Source of the DNA: Atopobium sp. oral taxon 416 | Lineage (GTDB): Bacteria; Actinomycetota; Coriobacteriia; Coriobacteriales; Atopobiaceae | Reading direction: 5' to 3' | DNA: 64,000 nt | NCBI RefSeq assembly: GCF_018128285.1 | Contig: NZ_CP072380.1 | Span: 1,054,001 to 1,118,000, forward strand | In this document: positions 51,962 to 63,185 of the stretch, piece by piece | Layout: every line of letters starts with the position of its first letter | How positions within the stretch are numbered: the stretch's first letter is position 1 | Program-made: the position numbers and the translations under genes | The notes under the pieces: generated by a model | The model's input: only the letters and a program-made list of their open reading frames with translations | Database searches by the model: none | What the model was told of the DNA's origin: nothing

Positions 51962-53453
51962 ATGACAGGCAAATACGATGATCTGGCGAAAACTATCATC
52001 CAAAACGTGGGTGGAAAGGACAACATTATCTCCGCCGCTCACTGTGTTACACGACTACGTTTTAAGCTTAAGGACGAGTCGAAGGCCAACACAGACGTTT
52101 TGAAGGACACCAAAGGCGTTCTTACAATTATGCAGGCTGGCGGCCAATATCAGGTCGTCATCGGCCCGGACGTGGGCGATGTTTATGAAGCTGTACTCAG
52201 AATAGGTGGTATTCAAGGCGCTGGCGAGGTGCCGGAAGATTATAGAGAAGGGGATAAGGGTGTCGATACCGTTAAAGGTGGCGCCATTGGTGTCCTGATT
52301 GATTTGATCTCCGGCATCATCCAGCCCTGCCTAGGAGTACTGGCAGCTGCCGGCCTCATTCAGGGCTTGCTCTCCCTGTGTACCTTCCTTGGATTTATTC
52401 ACCCAGGATTCCGGCACCTACCAGGTGCTCTATTCAGTCGGCAAAGGCTTTTTCTACTTCTTCCCGATTATCTTGGGTTACACTTCCGCTAAAAAATTCG
52501 GGTGCAACGAGTTCATCGGCATCGCAATTGGTGCCTCTCTGTGCTATCCGAATATGGTCAACTCCAACCCGTCTATGGTTGGTGCAACCGCACGGACACT
52601 GGGCTATGTCTTCCAGGGAACCCCGTTTGAGATGGCATACTCGATGACGTTTCTCGGTATCCCGATCATTATGCCAGCTTCCGGTTACACGAGCTCCGTC
52701 GTGCCGATCATTTTGGCCGTATGGGTTGCCTCCAAGATCGAGAAGCCGCTGCGCAAGAATATTCCGGCAATGATTCGCTTCTTCACCGTCCCACTGGTGA
52801 CCCTTGTTATCAGTGTCCCTCTGACCTACCTGGTCATCGGCCCGATCGCAAGCATACTGACGAGCCTCGTTACACTTATGTTCAATACATTGTATGGCAT
52901 CCCGCAGGTCGGTGGCCTTATCACCGGTACCGTTCTGGGTGCCCTTTGGCAGGTGCTTGTTATCTTCGGTCTTCACTGGGCTCTGGTTCCTATTACGCTT
53001 GCCAACCTGGCAACACAGGGTTATGACCTAATTCTGGCTCCTCAGTTCTGCTGTACATTCGGGCAGATCGCAGTTGTCCTTGCTATCTCTATCAAGACCA
53101 AGGATCAGAGTCTCAAAGATATGTGCCTGCCTGCGTTCATTACCGGTCTCTTCGGTACGACTGAGCCCGCTATCTACGGTGTCACGCTGCCGAGAAGAAA
53201 GCCCTTCGTTATCTCATGCATCGCAGGCGCTATCGGCGGTGCCTTCATCGGCGCTACGGGTACTACCATGTTCAGCATGGGTTATTCAGGCGTCATCGGT
53301 TTCGCGTCGTTTATTGATACCATCGGCAGCACAGGACTGAGAAGTGTCCTCACTGCGGCAATCGGCTGCGTGATCGCAATGGTCATCGGCTTTGCGGCAA
53401 CGATGGCGACGTACAAGGACAACGTGCCGGAGCCCGCACCAGCGGCTGCATAA
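51962..53453 (+). pseudogene. Beta-glucoside PTS EIIBC component, frameshifted
   Basis: The first frame (51962-about 52402) has the EIIB domain with phospho-accepting Cys in SAAHCVTRLRF and the start of EIIC. The second frame (about 52403-53453) continues EIIC: DSGTYQVLYSVGKGFFYFFPIILGY, GTTEPAIYGVTLPRRKPF. Removing one C from the CCC at 52402-52404 joins both into about 496 residues. No EIIA domain follows, so EIIA would come from elsewhere. It would phosphorylate and import a beta-glucoside for the enzyme encoded at 54156. The lesion could be real or an assembly error. ATG 51962 follows GGAAGGGAAG. Confidence 0.85.
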
Positions 53454-53468
53454 GTTCTTAATGTTTAA

Positions 53469-55598
<2,130 letters not shown>

Positions 55599-55709
55599 GG
55601 CGGAATTAGCATTCTGAGTGCAACAGAATAGCGCCAGACAAAGGTCATGGCACACGTCCGAAGGCTACGATGTTGGTTGTCTCAATCAACGTCGCAGGTC
55701 AAGGAGCAA

Positions 55710-56599
55710 TGCGCCACTACACACATCTTAGCGCTGAGCAGCGCGACAGGATAGCCGAGCTGCACGCCGAGGGCAAGGCGGTCAGCGACATCGGCAGGGA
55801 CAGCTCCGCGCTCAGCTGTAAGCTGAAAAGGAACGGCAGGCACACAAGGTGCAAACCGCACAAGAGGCTCTCGGGCCCAGCGTTGGCCGAAAAGGTGAGG
55901 GAGCACATCGCAGACGAGCGGTGGTCGCCCGAGCACATAGACAAAAGGCTTTGTCTTGGGCCCGGCGGCTCGTCTATCTAGCGCGCCGTCGGCTCAGGCG
56001 AGCTCGATATCCTTGATGCGCCCCACAGGACCAGCTCCGCCGCCATCTGTGCGGGAAGGGGAAGCAAACACACAGGGGGCACAAGGAGAGGAGAGGCAAG
56101 ATCAAAGTCTCCTGCGGCATCTCAGAGAGGCCCAAGCAGGCACACGAGCGCTTAAGGCTCGGTGACGGGGCAGACGACACACTCGTCGGCAAGCCGGAAG
56201 GGCCCTGCCTGGTGACAATCGCAGATCGCTGAGTCGCGGCTACTCGTAGGTGGCAAGGCCGCCGCGCACACGAGGTCGAGGCCACGGCTCTGTTAGGCCG
56301 TGACCGCAAGACCACCACCCCTGAGCGCGGCAAGCAGGTCGCCACCTGCGCGGAGGTGAGCGAGAGGCTCGGCGGTGTCCAGTTCTACTTCTGCCATCCC
56401 CACCACCTATAGCAGAAGCCCACTGCTAAGAACACCGATATCCTCATCTGTGAGTTCTTCCCCTAAGGGCACGGACTTCTCCAAGCTCACCGATGATGAG
56501 GTACAGCGCGTATTCGGCATGATCAACGACAGGCCGAGGAAGGTCCTGAAATACAGGACGGCCAGCGAGGTCTTTAGGGAGATGTTGCACTCAGCTTGA
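55710..56599 (+). pseudogene. IS30-family transposase relic
   Basis: Reads RHYTHLSAEQRDRIAELHAEGK and LSCKLKRNG (helix-turn-helix), KVREHIADERWSPEHI, then many stops. The end KLTDDEVQRVFGMINDRPRKVL and YRTASEVFREML at 56480-56590 is the IS30 C-terminus. Confidence 0.85.
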
Positions 56600-56608
56600 C
56601 AATCCGCC

Positions 56609-56809
56609 AGGTCTTAAAAGCTCATCTGTCTGTCCATATCTGTCTTTTGGATATGCAGGAATGTGTGGATGTAGCTATACCATATCCAGAAGACAGATAG
56701 GCATCTATGTGGGTATGAGCACTGCGTGGTTCGAGACATTTTGAGCCGGCGACATACAGTGTGTGGCTCCAGCGACCTCATCGAGGCGAATTAATCATCA
56801 TTTCCCTAG
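56609..56809. repeat. Uninterrupted copy of the dispersed repeat
   Basis: Matches 50232-50389 plus 51732-51780 without the IS256 insertion. It contains a 16-bp hairpin with one mismatch (56640-56655 with 56681-56696, CTGTCTTTTGGATATG / CATATCCAGAAGACAG). Its last bases CCCTAG supply the stop codon of the adjoining minus-strand gene. Confidence 0.8.
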
Positions 56810-57375
56810 AGGACGAGCCCCATAACCAGACTGATCACACCGATCGCGGCGAGCGGTAAGCACCCATCGATAAAGGAAGGCTTTGGGTCTAAGTGGTAGT
56901 AGAGGACGTAGCACATGAGGCTAATCACAAAGCCGGCGAGTGCGAGGATGATCAACAGGACTGCCTGACCGGCGAGGCCGGCTGCCTGAAGCCCATAGGC
57001 ACAAAAGAGCTCCAGAACGATCCACGCGACAAACAGGACCAGCTCCGTAGTGAGGTTGCGTTGAAAGAGGCGATGGGTGATAAAGAGCAACAAGATATAG
57101 AGCGCTATACCGCTGACGAGCGTCGCGACACCAGCGACGGGCGTATTCAGTTTACCTGCGCCTGAAGCGATACCGACTGCGCCGAGCAGACCGAAGACAA
57201 CCGCCCCGATAATGGAGATGATCCCAAAGACCCTAGGAGCGCCCGTGGCAACCCGATGGTAGATTTTGGGCCAAAAGAAGATGATCCACCAGATCAGGTA
57301 GAACGCGCAGCATACTGCCATCTCAAGATGCCCGGCCTTAATCTGTGCCAAAGCTTGTGCATTCATACCGATCAT
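56806..57375 (-). CDS. Small multi-pass membrane protein, unknown function
   Basis: 189 residues with about six hydrophobic segments (for example CCAFYLIWWIIFFWP, IISIIGAVVFGLLGAVGIA, VLLIILALAGFVISLMCYVLYY). No motif allows a function. ATG 57375 shares ATGA with the stop of the nucleoside hydrolase, and the three genes here look like one operon. The stop codon lies in the dispersed repeat, so the C-terminus (GLVL) may be shortened compared with the ancestral protein. Confidence 0.7.
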   Translation of the reverse strand: MIGMNAQALAQIKAGHLEMAVCCAFYLIWWIIFFWPKIYHRVATGAPRVFGIISIIGAVVFGLLGAVGIASGAGKLNTPVAGVATLVSGIALYILLLFITHRLFQRNLTTELVLFVAWIVLELFCAYGLQAAGLAGQAVLLIILALAGFVISLMCYVLYYHLDPKPSFIDGCLPLAAIGVISLVMGLVL

Positions 57376-58322
57376 GCTCCATGCGTTGACCAGCGCGCGA
57401 GGGTCTCCCTGATCCAAGCTTTGAATTTCCCAACGTCCACGCTATATGCGACATTGATAGGGGGTTTATCCATCTGGGGCTCCCGTTTCTCTCCCTGATA
57501 GATCACCGTGGCACCCTGGGTATAGGTGCCCTCACATTCGACCTCGACGTGGTACGAATCAGTCTTGAAGAACTCCGGGTGGATCAGATAGGCGATCGTC
57601 GAAGGGTCAAAGAGCGGTTTGGTCGCTTCGGGGGCCTGGCCCTTCGGACTCGACATGAGCTCTGAGGCAGCTTTGCCGACTCTGTTGAGCTGGCTCAGTT
57701 CGTTGAGGTCATCGAGCGTCAGGAGCGCCATGTTCGCAGCCTCAAGCGGGAGCAGCGTGATCGGCAGCCCTGAGGAAAATACGGTAGCCGCAGCTTTCGG
57801 ATCACATCCGATATTGAATTCGGTGTAGGGGGCGATATTGCCGCGCCCGAAGGCGCCACCCATGATAATGAGACGAGAGATGTGGGGGCGGACCTCGTTG
57901 CCGTAGTCCCTGAGCAGTACCGCGAGGTTGGTAAGAGGGCCGAGCGCTACAATCGTGACCTTTTTCTGTGCCTGCATCAGGAGATCTACCTGTGCCTGCA
58001 CGGCGGTCTCCGGTAGGAGCAATCCATCGCCGGTGACGTCGATATCACACTGAAACGCCCCAAGGCCGGTGGCGCCGTGGTGGTAGTCGTCATAGCCGTC
58101 TTCAGTGACGCTCATGGCGGAAAAGCCTTTAGCGATCGGGACCTTGGTTCCGAGAAAGTCCTCGATGAGACGGGCATTGTGAGTCGTGAGTCCGATGGGG
58201 ACGTTGCCTGCCGTGGAGGTGATGAGCTGGATGTCCAACTCAGGCGAGGCGAGGGCAAGCATCAGCGCGAGCGCATCGTCGCAACCCGGGTCGGTGTCGA
58301 TAATGACGGGAGTTGTTTCCAT
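57372..58322 (-). CDS. Inosine-uridine-type nucleoside hydrolase
   Basis: 316-residue cytoplasmic enzyme splitting ribonucleosides to base and ribose for salvage. The calcium-binding signature IIDTDPGCDDALAL is at the N-terminus, LGPLTNLAVLL and IIMGGAFGRGN in the middle, and the active-site region YTEFNIGCDPKAA follows. Starts six bases after the acylphosphatase stop. Substrate preference (purine or pyrimidine) cannot be told. Confidence 0.93.
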   Translation of the reverse strand: METTPVIIDTDPGCDDALALMLALASPELDIQLITSTAGNVPIGLTTHNARLIEDFLGTKVPIAKGFSAMSVTEDGYDDYHHGATGLGAFQCDIDVTGDGLLLPETAVQAQVDLLMQAQKKVTIVALGPLTNLAVLLRDYGNEVRPHISRLIIMGGAFGRGNIAPYTEFNIGCDPKAAATVFSSGLPITLLPLEAANMALLTLDDLNELSQLNRVGKAASELMSSPKGQAPEATKPLFDPSTIAYLIHPEFFKTDSYHVEVECEGTYTQGATVIYQGEKREPQMDKPPINVAYSVDVGKFKAWIRETLARWSTHGA

Positions 58323-58327
58323 GGCAG

Positions 58328-58657
58328 CTACTCTACTCCGTGCAGGCGCACGATAAAGTCGTGATCGTCCGGATCGACCGGGATATCGTCGATGTTTGCG
58401 ATCCTATAGTCAATGTGCCAGCGGCTGTACTGGTTCTGCAGCAGTCCGAAAAACTGTTTGATCCTCTCGTTGAGGCCCTGCAGCTCCATCTTGACGGTGC
58501 CATCCCACTCGTTGTGCACCCAGCCGGCGAGCCCGAGCTGTGTTGCTAACCTTTGTGAAGTCCATCTGAAACCGACACCCTGAACCTGTCCGGTGAAATG
58601 GACTTTGATACGGCGAAGACCACCAGTATCGGAGGTTCCCCGATTGTTCTCAGCCAC
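58328..58657 (-). CDS. Acylphosphatase
   Basis: 109 residues, the usual 90-residue fold plus an N-terminal extension of about 15. GQVQGVGFRW holds the phosphate-binding loop and catalytic Arg, and GWVHNEWDGTV the catalytic Asn. It hydrolyses acyl phosphates such as acetyl phosphate. First gene of a three-gene minus-strand set. Confidence 0.93.
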   Translation of the reverse strand: MAENNRGTSDTGGLRRIKVHFTGQVQGVGFRWTSQRLATQLGLAGWVHNEWDGTVKMELQGLNERIKQFFGLLQNQYSRWHIDYRIANIDDIPVDPDDHDFIVRLHGVE

Positions 58658-58749
58658 TTCTCCCTCATCTCCTGGAATTCGTGTCCGTTTTTGAATGTGT
58701 ATAATGACAAGTTATCTATACTTCATATTATTCTATAAGCGAGTGAGGC

Positions 58750-59451
58750 ATGGCATTCGTTGAATTTTCCGGCGTGAATAAAATCTATAACATGGGCGGA
58801 AAGGATGTCGCTGCGGTCAAAGATATGAATTTTACCTGTGAGCGTGGCGAATTTGTCGTAATTATTGGCCCCTCCGGAGCAGGCAAGACGACGGTCCTGA
58901 ACATGCTCGGTGGGATGGACTCCTGCACCTTGGGTACCATCACAGTCGGTGATAGGGTTGTCTCCTCGATGAACGAACGGGAGCTGACGCTCTATCGACG
59001 CTACGATGTCGGCTTTGTGTTCCAGTTCTACAACCTGATCCAGAACCTCACCGCGCTTGAAAACGTGGAGTTAGCCTCACAGATCTGCAAACATCCGCTT
59101 GATCCGGCGGAAGTCCTGAAGGATGTCGGGCTGGGAAAGCGTCTGAACAACTTCCCGGCGCAACTCTCCGGCGGCGAGCAGCAGCGCGTCTCCATTGCGC
59201 GCGCGATCGCTAAAAATCCGAAGCTGTTGCTGTGCGATGAGCCGACCGGCGCCCTGGACTATCAGACCGGTAAGGCGATTCTGAAACTGCTGCAGGATAC
59301 CTGCCGCAACAGCGGCCGTACCGTGATCGTAATCACCCACAATGCGGCCTTTAAGGACATCGCCGACCGCGTGATTTCGATCCATGATGGGCATGCGACG
59401 GGCAATGAAATCAACGAGCATCCGGTCGACGCCTCGACCTTGGTTTGGTAG
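58750..59451 (+). CDS. ABC transporter ATPase, MacB/LolD type
   Basis: 233 residues. Walker [10 protein letters not shown], signature LSGGEQQRV, Walker [13 protein letters not shown], switch His in VITHN. The ATPase class matches FtsX-type permeases, and the next gene, two bases away, is exactly that. A promoter candidate TATAAT lies near 58700 and GAGTGAGG precedes the ATG. Confidence 0.95.
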   Translation: MAFVEFSGVNKIYNMGGKDVAAVKDMNFTCERGEFVVIIGPSGAGKTTVLNMLGGMDSCTLGTITVGDRVVSSMNERELTLYRRYDVGFVFQFYNLIQNLTALENVELASQICKHPLDPAEVLKDVGLGKRLNNFPAQLSGGEQQRVSIARAIAKNPKLLLCDEPTGALDYQTGKAILKLLQDTCRNSGRTVIVITHNAAFKDIADRVISIHDGHATGNEINEHPVDASTLVW

Positions 59452-59453
59452 TC

Positions 59454-62400
59454 ATGAGAAGTGCATTCGCAAAGGATCTCTTCCACTCGATCACCGGTTC
59501 GATGGGGCGCTTTCTGGCCATCTTGGGCATCGTCGCCCTCGGCTGCGGCTTCTTCGTCGGCCTCAATATGACCGGCCGGGATATGCGCTATAGTGCGGAT
59601 AACTACTACGATGCCACCCAACTTTACGATATCCGCCTGATCTCCTCGATGGGGTTAACCCAGGATCAGGTTGATATGATTCAAGACGTAGAGGGCGTCA
59701 AGGACGTGATGCCCACCTATTCTACTGATGCGATGGCATCCCTGAACTCCGACCAATATGTGGTGCGCATCAGCGCACTGCCCGAAGCTGCACCCCTGGG
59801 GAGAAATCCGAATGCGAAAGGCTACCTCAACCAGATCGATCTGATCGAGGGTAGGTGGCCACAGGCCCCCAATGAGTGCGTGATGTCTTACGACCGCGTG
59901 ATGCGAGAAGACTTACACATCGGGGACACGATCGCGATCCTCTATGGCAGTACCGATCTGGACAATGTTCTGACCCAGAAGACCTTCACGGTAGTCGGTC
60001 TCGTCCGTGATGCGGACTATGTGGACCAGACCGTACTCGGTACTACCACACTCGGCGGTGGCTCCCTGGAGCAGTACCTCTATGTCCCGCGTGAGGCATT
60101 CTCTGACTCGATGCCCTATACCCAGGTCTATGTGACTGTGGAGGGGGCAGACCAGCAGCAGGCGTACTCGGATGGCTACGACAAGGCAGTCGAGGAGGTT
60201 GAAGACCGTCTCAGGGCAGAGTCCCCGGAGCTTGCAGCCTCAAGGCTTTCAGAGATCCAAGCCGAAGCGCAGAAGCAGGTCGATGATGCGAGGAATACGT
60301 ATAACGAGCAGGCGCAAAGTGTGCAGGATCAGCTGGATCAAGGCCAGCAGCAGCTCGACCAGGCGCTCGATACCCTGAGCCAGAGCAGTGATCAGCTGCG
60401 CTCAAGCGAGGATCAGTTGGCGCAGGGACGCCAAGAGCTTGAGCAGCGCCGCGCCGAAGCGCTGGCACAGCTCGATCAAACCCGCCAACAGTTAAGCGAT
60501 GCCCAGGCTCAGCTCGATGCGGCGCAGGCACAGGTTGGAATCACCCAGGACGATGTCACCTCCTATGAACAGCAGGTGGCGCAGGGCAGAGCGCAGACTG
60601 CTCAGGCACGTGCGACAATTGAGCGGGCTCGGGCTGATCTCGGTGTGATCGAGGCGAGCCGGGATGCCTTCTCCGGCTTCCTGCAGCAGACCGGAATCCC
60701 CACTGAGGAAGAGCTCGAACAACTGCGGAGCACCGCGCAGAGCGCCCTTAGGGCAGCCGATGACCTCTATAGAACTGACTTGATCGATCCGACCTCACAG
60801 GACGTACAGAACCAGGTGAGACAGGTCGCCCAACAGGTGCGCACAGCCCTCGGCGACATTGACCTTTCAGGCAGTGGTGATGGCCTTGTTGAAGAGCTAC
60901 GTCAGGCAGCCCAGACCATCGTGGATGAGATCATCCCGGGAACCTTAAATCAGCTCGACGACGGACTGGCACAGGGAACCTCACAGCTCGACTCCGCTGA
61001 GGCAGAGCTTAGAGTAAGGCAAGATCAACTGGATCAGGCACAGTCCGCCCTCAATCAGATCAACCAGGGGAGAATACAGCTCGCACAGGGCTGGGAGCAG
61101 TACACGCAGCAGAGCATGGAAGCCTCCCGGCAGCTCGCCGCCGCAGAGCAGCAGCTGTCAGACTCAACGCAACAGCTCCTGGACGGTTCCAATCAGATAA
61201 CGCAGGGCTATGCGGATACGGTTACAGGCTTGACCACCCTGGCCGATCAACGGCTGAATGCCGCCCAGCAGCTCGCCGATGGGGCACAACAACTGCAGAA
61301 TGCCCAAAACGCGGTGAACTCCATCCAGGCGCCGAATATCTATGTGCTCGACCGGAATCAGGGCGTGGGACAGCTGAGCTATGGGAATGACGCTTCCCGC
61401 ATGGACCGCATCGCGGGCGTGTTCCCGCTCTTCTTCTTTTTGGTGGCGGCTCTCGTCGCGTTGACGACGATGACGAGAATGGTGGAGAGCGACCGGGTGG
61501 AGCTCGGCACCCTCAAGGCGCTCGGCTATTCGACGATGAAGATCGCAAGCAAGTACCTGATCTATGCGCTGCTCGCTTCCACGACCGGTGCCGTTATCGG
61601 CATCCTCTTCCTCTCGCAGTTCCTGCCCTACGTTATTATGAACGCCTACGGCATCATGTACGTAGTACCACTGCCCTCGTTGCCCTTACCGATCGATCCG
61701 GGGCTCGGGTTCGGCGCGGGTGCCGCAGGTGTCGGTATCACCCTGATTGCGACGCTCGTCGCGGTGTGGGTGGAGATGAAGCAGACTCCGGCTTCACTGA
61801 TGGTGCCGGAGGCCCCGAAGCCGGGCAAGCGCATCTTGCTCGAGCGCATCAAGCCCCTATGGGCACATGTCAGCTTCCTGTGGAAAGTGACGCTCAGGAA
61901 TATTTTCCGCTACAAGCGCCGACTCGTGATGACCATCGTCGGTATCGCTGGCTGCACTGCGCTCTTGCTCACCGGTTTGAGCGTACGCAACGCTGTGCAG
62001 GACATTATCAACAACCAGTTCGGTGACATCATGCACTACAACCTGACTCTCGGGTTCAGAAGCGATGCGACCGACGAGGACAAACAGAACGCGATCCAGT
62101 ACCTCGAGGACACGGGGCACTACAATAGCTCCGCTTGGGGCACGAGCTACAACATGCAGGCGGGCACCGATGGGCACGACCCTGAACAGATGCAGATGAT
62201 CGTGCCGGAGGATACCTCCGAGATGTCAAAGCAGATCACGATGCGCGAGCGCGTGAGCAAACGCCCAGTTGAATTCGATGACAATTCCGTGTTGGTAACG
62301 GAGAAGATGGCGACAAACTTAGGGCTGCACGTGGGGGACACCGTACAGGTCTATCAACAGGATGAGATCGGCAATGCCACGGGCGATGGGACGCCGCTTA

Positions 62401-63032
62401 AGGTGACCGGGATCGTCGAGAACTACATCTACAACTACGTCTATGTCGGCAAAGATGCCTATAAGGCTGCCTTCAGCCAGGATCCGACTTTCGACCACCT
62501 CTACGCCAATGTCGGTGGGGGTGAAAGCGAGCATCAGGCCATCATGGAGGATCTCCATGGGCGTGACGGCACTGACACGGTGGTCTTCAACGATGAGACG
62601 ATCAAGAGCTATCGGTCGATGATGTCGACGGTGGATCAGGTGATGATGATCCTCGTTATCTCCGCCGCTATGCTTGCCTTCATCGTGCTGTACAACCTGA
62701 CCAACATCAACATCTCCGAGCGTGTGCGGGAGATCGCTAGCCTGCGTGTCTTAGGCTTTACACATCGGGAAGTCGAGATCTACGTTTTCCGTGAGACGCT
62801 GCTGCTGACGCTGTTGGGGGCCTTAATCGGCTTGGTTGGGGGCTACTTTATGGAACAGTTCGTCATCGTGACCGTTGAGGTCGACCTTGTGATGTTCGGC
62901 CGCACGATCCATACGATTTCCTACTTCCAGGCGCTTGGTATCACGATGGTCTTTGCCCTGATCGTAATGGCTGCCCTCACCCCAAAGCTGCGCCGTATCG
63001 ATATGGTCGAGTCCTTGAAGTCGGTGGACTAG
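59454..63032 (+). CDS. Large FtsX-type ABC permease with central coiled coil
   Basis: 1,192 residues. A membrane helix near 16-38 (GRFLAILGIVALGCGFFVGL), an extracytoplasmic domain, then about 370 residues (roughly 250-625) of Gln/Ala/Leu/Asp-rich heptads predicted as a long coiled coil. A first FtsX block follows (FPLFFFLVAALVALTTMTRMVESDR, with EIGTLKALGYS-like text), then a second domain and a second FtsX block at the C-terminus (REIASLRVLGFTHREVEIY). It probably transmits force to the cell surface or exports a lipid or peptide; the substrate is unknown. Paired with the ATPase upstream. Confidence 0.92.
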   Translation: MRSAFAKDLFHSITGSMGRFLAILGIVALGCGFFVGLNMTGRDMRYSADNYYDATQLYDIRLISSMGLTQDQVDMIQDVEGVKDVMPTYSTDAMASLNSDQYVVRISALPEAAPLGRNPNAKGYLNQIDLIEGRWPQAPNECVMSYDRVMREDLHIGDTIAILYGSTDLDNVLTQKTFTVVGLVRDADYVDQTVLGTTTLGGGSLEQYLYVPREAFSDSMPYTQVYVTVEGADQQQAYSDGYDKAVEEVEDRLRAESPELAASRLSEIQAEAQKQVDDARNTYNEQAQSVQDQLDQGQQQLDQALDTLSQSSDQLRSSEDQLAQGRQELEQRRAEALAQLDQTRQQLSDAQAQLDAAQAQVGITQDDVTSYEQQVAQGRAQTAQARATIERARADLGVIEASRDAFSGFLQQTGIPTEEELEQLRSTAQSALRAADDLYRTDLIDPTSQDVQNQVRQVAQQVRTALGDIDLSGSGDGLVEELRQAAQTIVDEIIPGTLNQLDDGLAQGTSQLDSAEAELRVRQDQLDQAQSALNQINQGRIQLAQGWEQYTQQSMEASRQLAAAEQQLSDSTQQLLDGSNQITQGYADTVTGLTTLADQRLNAAQQLADGAQQLQNAQNAVNSIQAPNIYVLDRNQGVGQLSYGNDASRMDRIAGVFPLFFFLVAALVALTTMTRMVESDRVELGTLKALGYSTMKIASKYLIYALLASTTGAVIGILFLSQFLPYVIMNAYGIMYVVPLPSLPLPIDPGLGFGAGAAGVGITLIATLVAVWVEMKQTPASLMVPEAPKPGKRILLERIKPLWAHVSFLWKVTLRNIFRYKRRLVMTIVGIAGCTALLLTGLSVRNAVQDIINNQFGDIMHYNLTLGFRSDATDEDKQNAIQYLEDTGHYNSSAWGTSYNMQAGTDGHDPEQMQMIVPEDTSEMSKQITMRERVSKRPVEFDDNSVLVTEKMATNLGLHVGDTVQVYQQDEIGNATGDGTPLKVTGIVENYIYNYVYVGKDAYKAAFSQDPTFDHLYANVGGGESEHQAIMEDLHGRDGTDTVVFNDETIKSYRSMMSTVDQVMMILVISAAMLAFIVLYNLTNINISERVREIASLRVLGFTHREVEIYVFRETLLLTLLGALIGLVGGYFMEQFVIVTVEVDLVMFGRTIHTISYFQALGITMVFALIVMAALTPKLRRIDMVESLKSVD

Positions 63033-63185
63033 GGAAGCAAATCGTGTGACGGTGGGTGCCCCGGATAGCTTCTTAAGAACTGTCTCTGGGAACTGCACGG
63101 CGTATGTTCAGCAGGGAAGCGCTATTTGTGGCACACTTAACAGTGTTTGAGAACAACAGTAGCTTGCTGAAGGAAAGGATGAATC

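Noticed and set aside
52380-52420. Programmed ribosomal frameshift in EIIBC
   Set aside because: No slippery heptamer, downstream stem or internal Shine-Dalgarno, and the family never uses one; an indel is the simpler reading.
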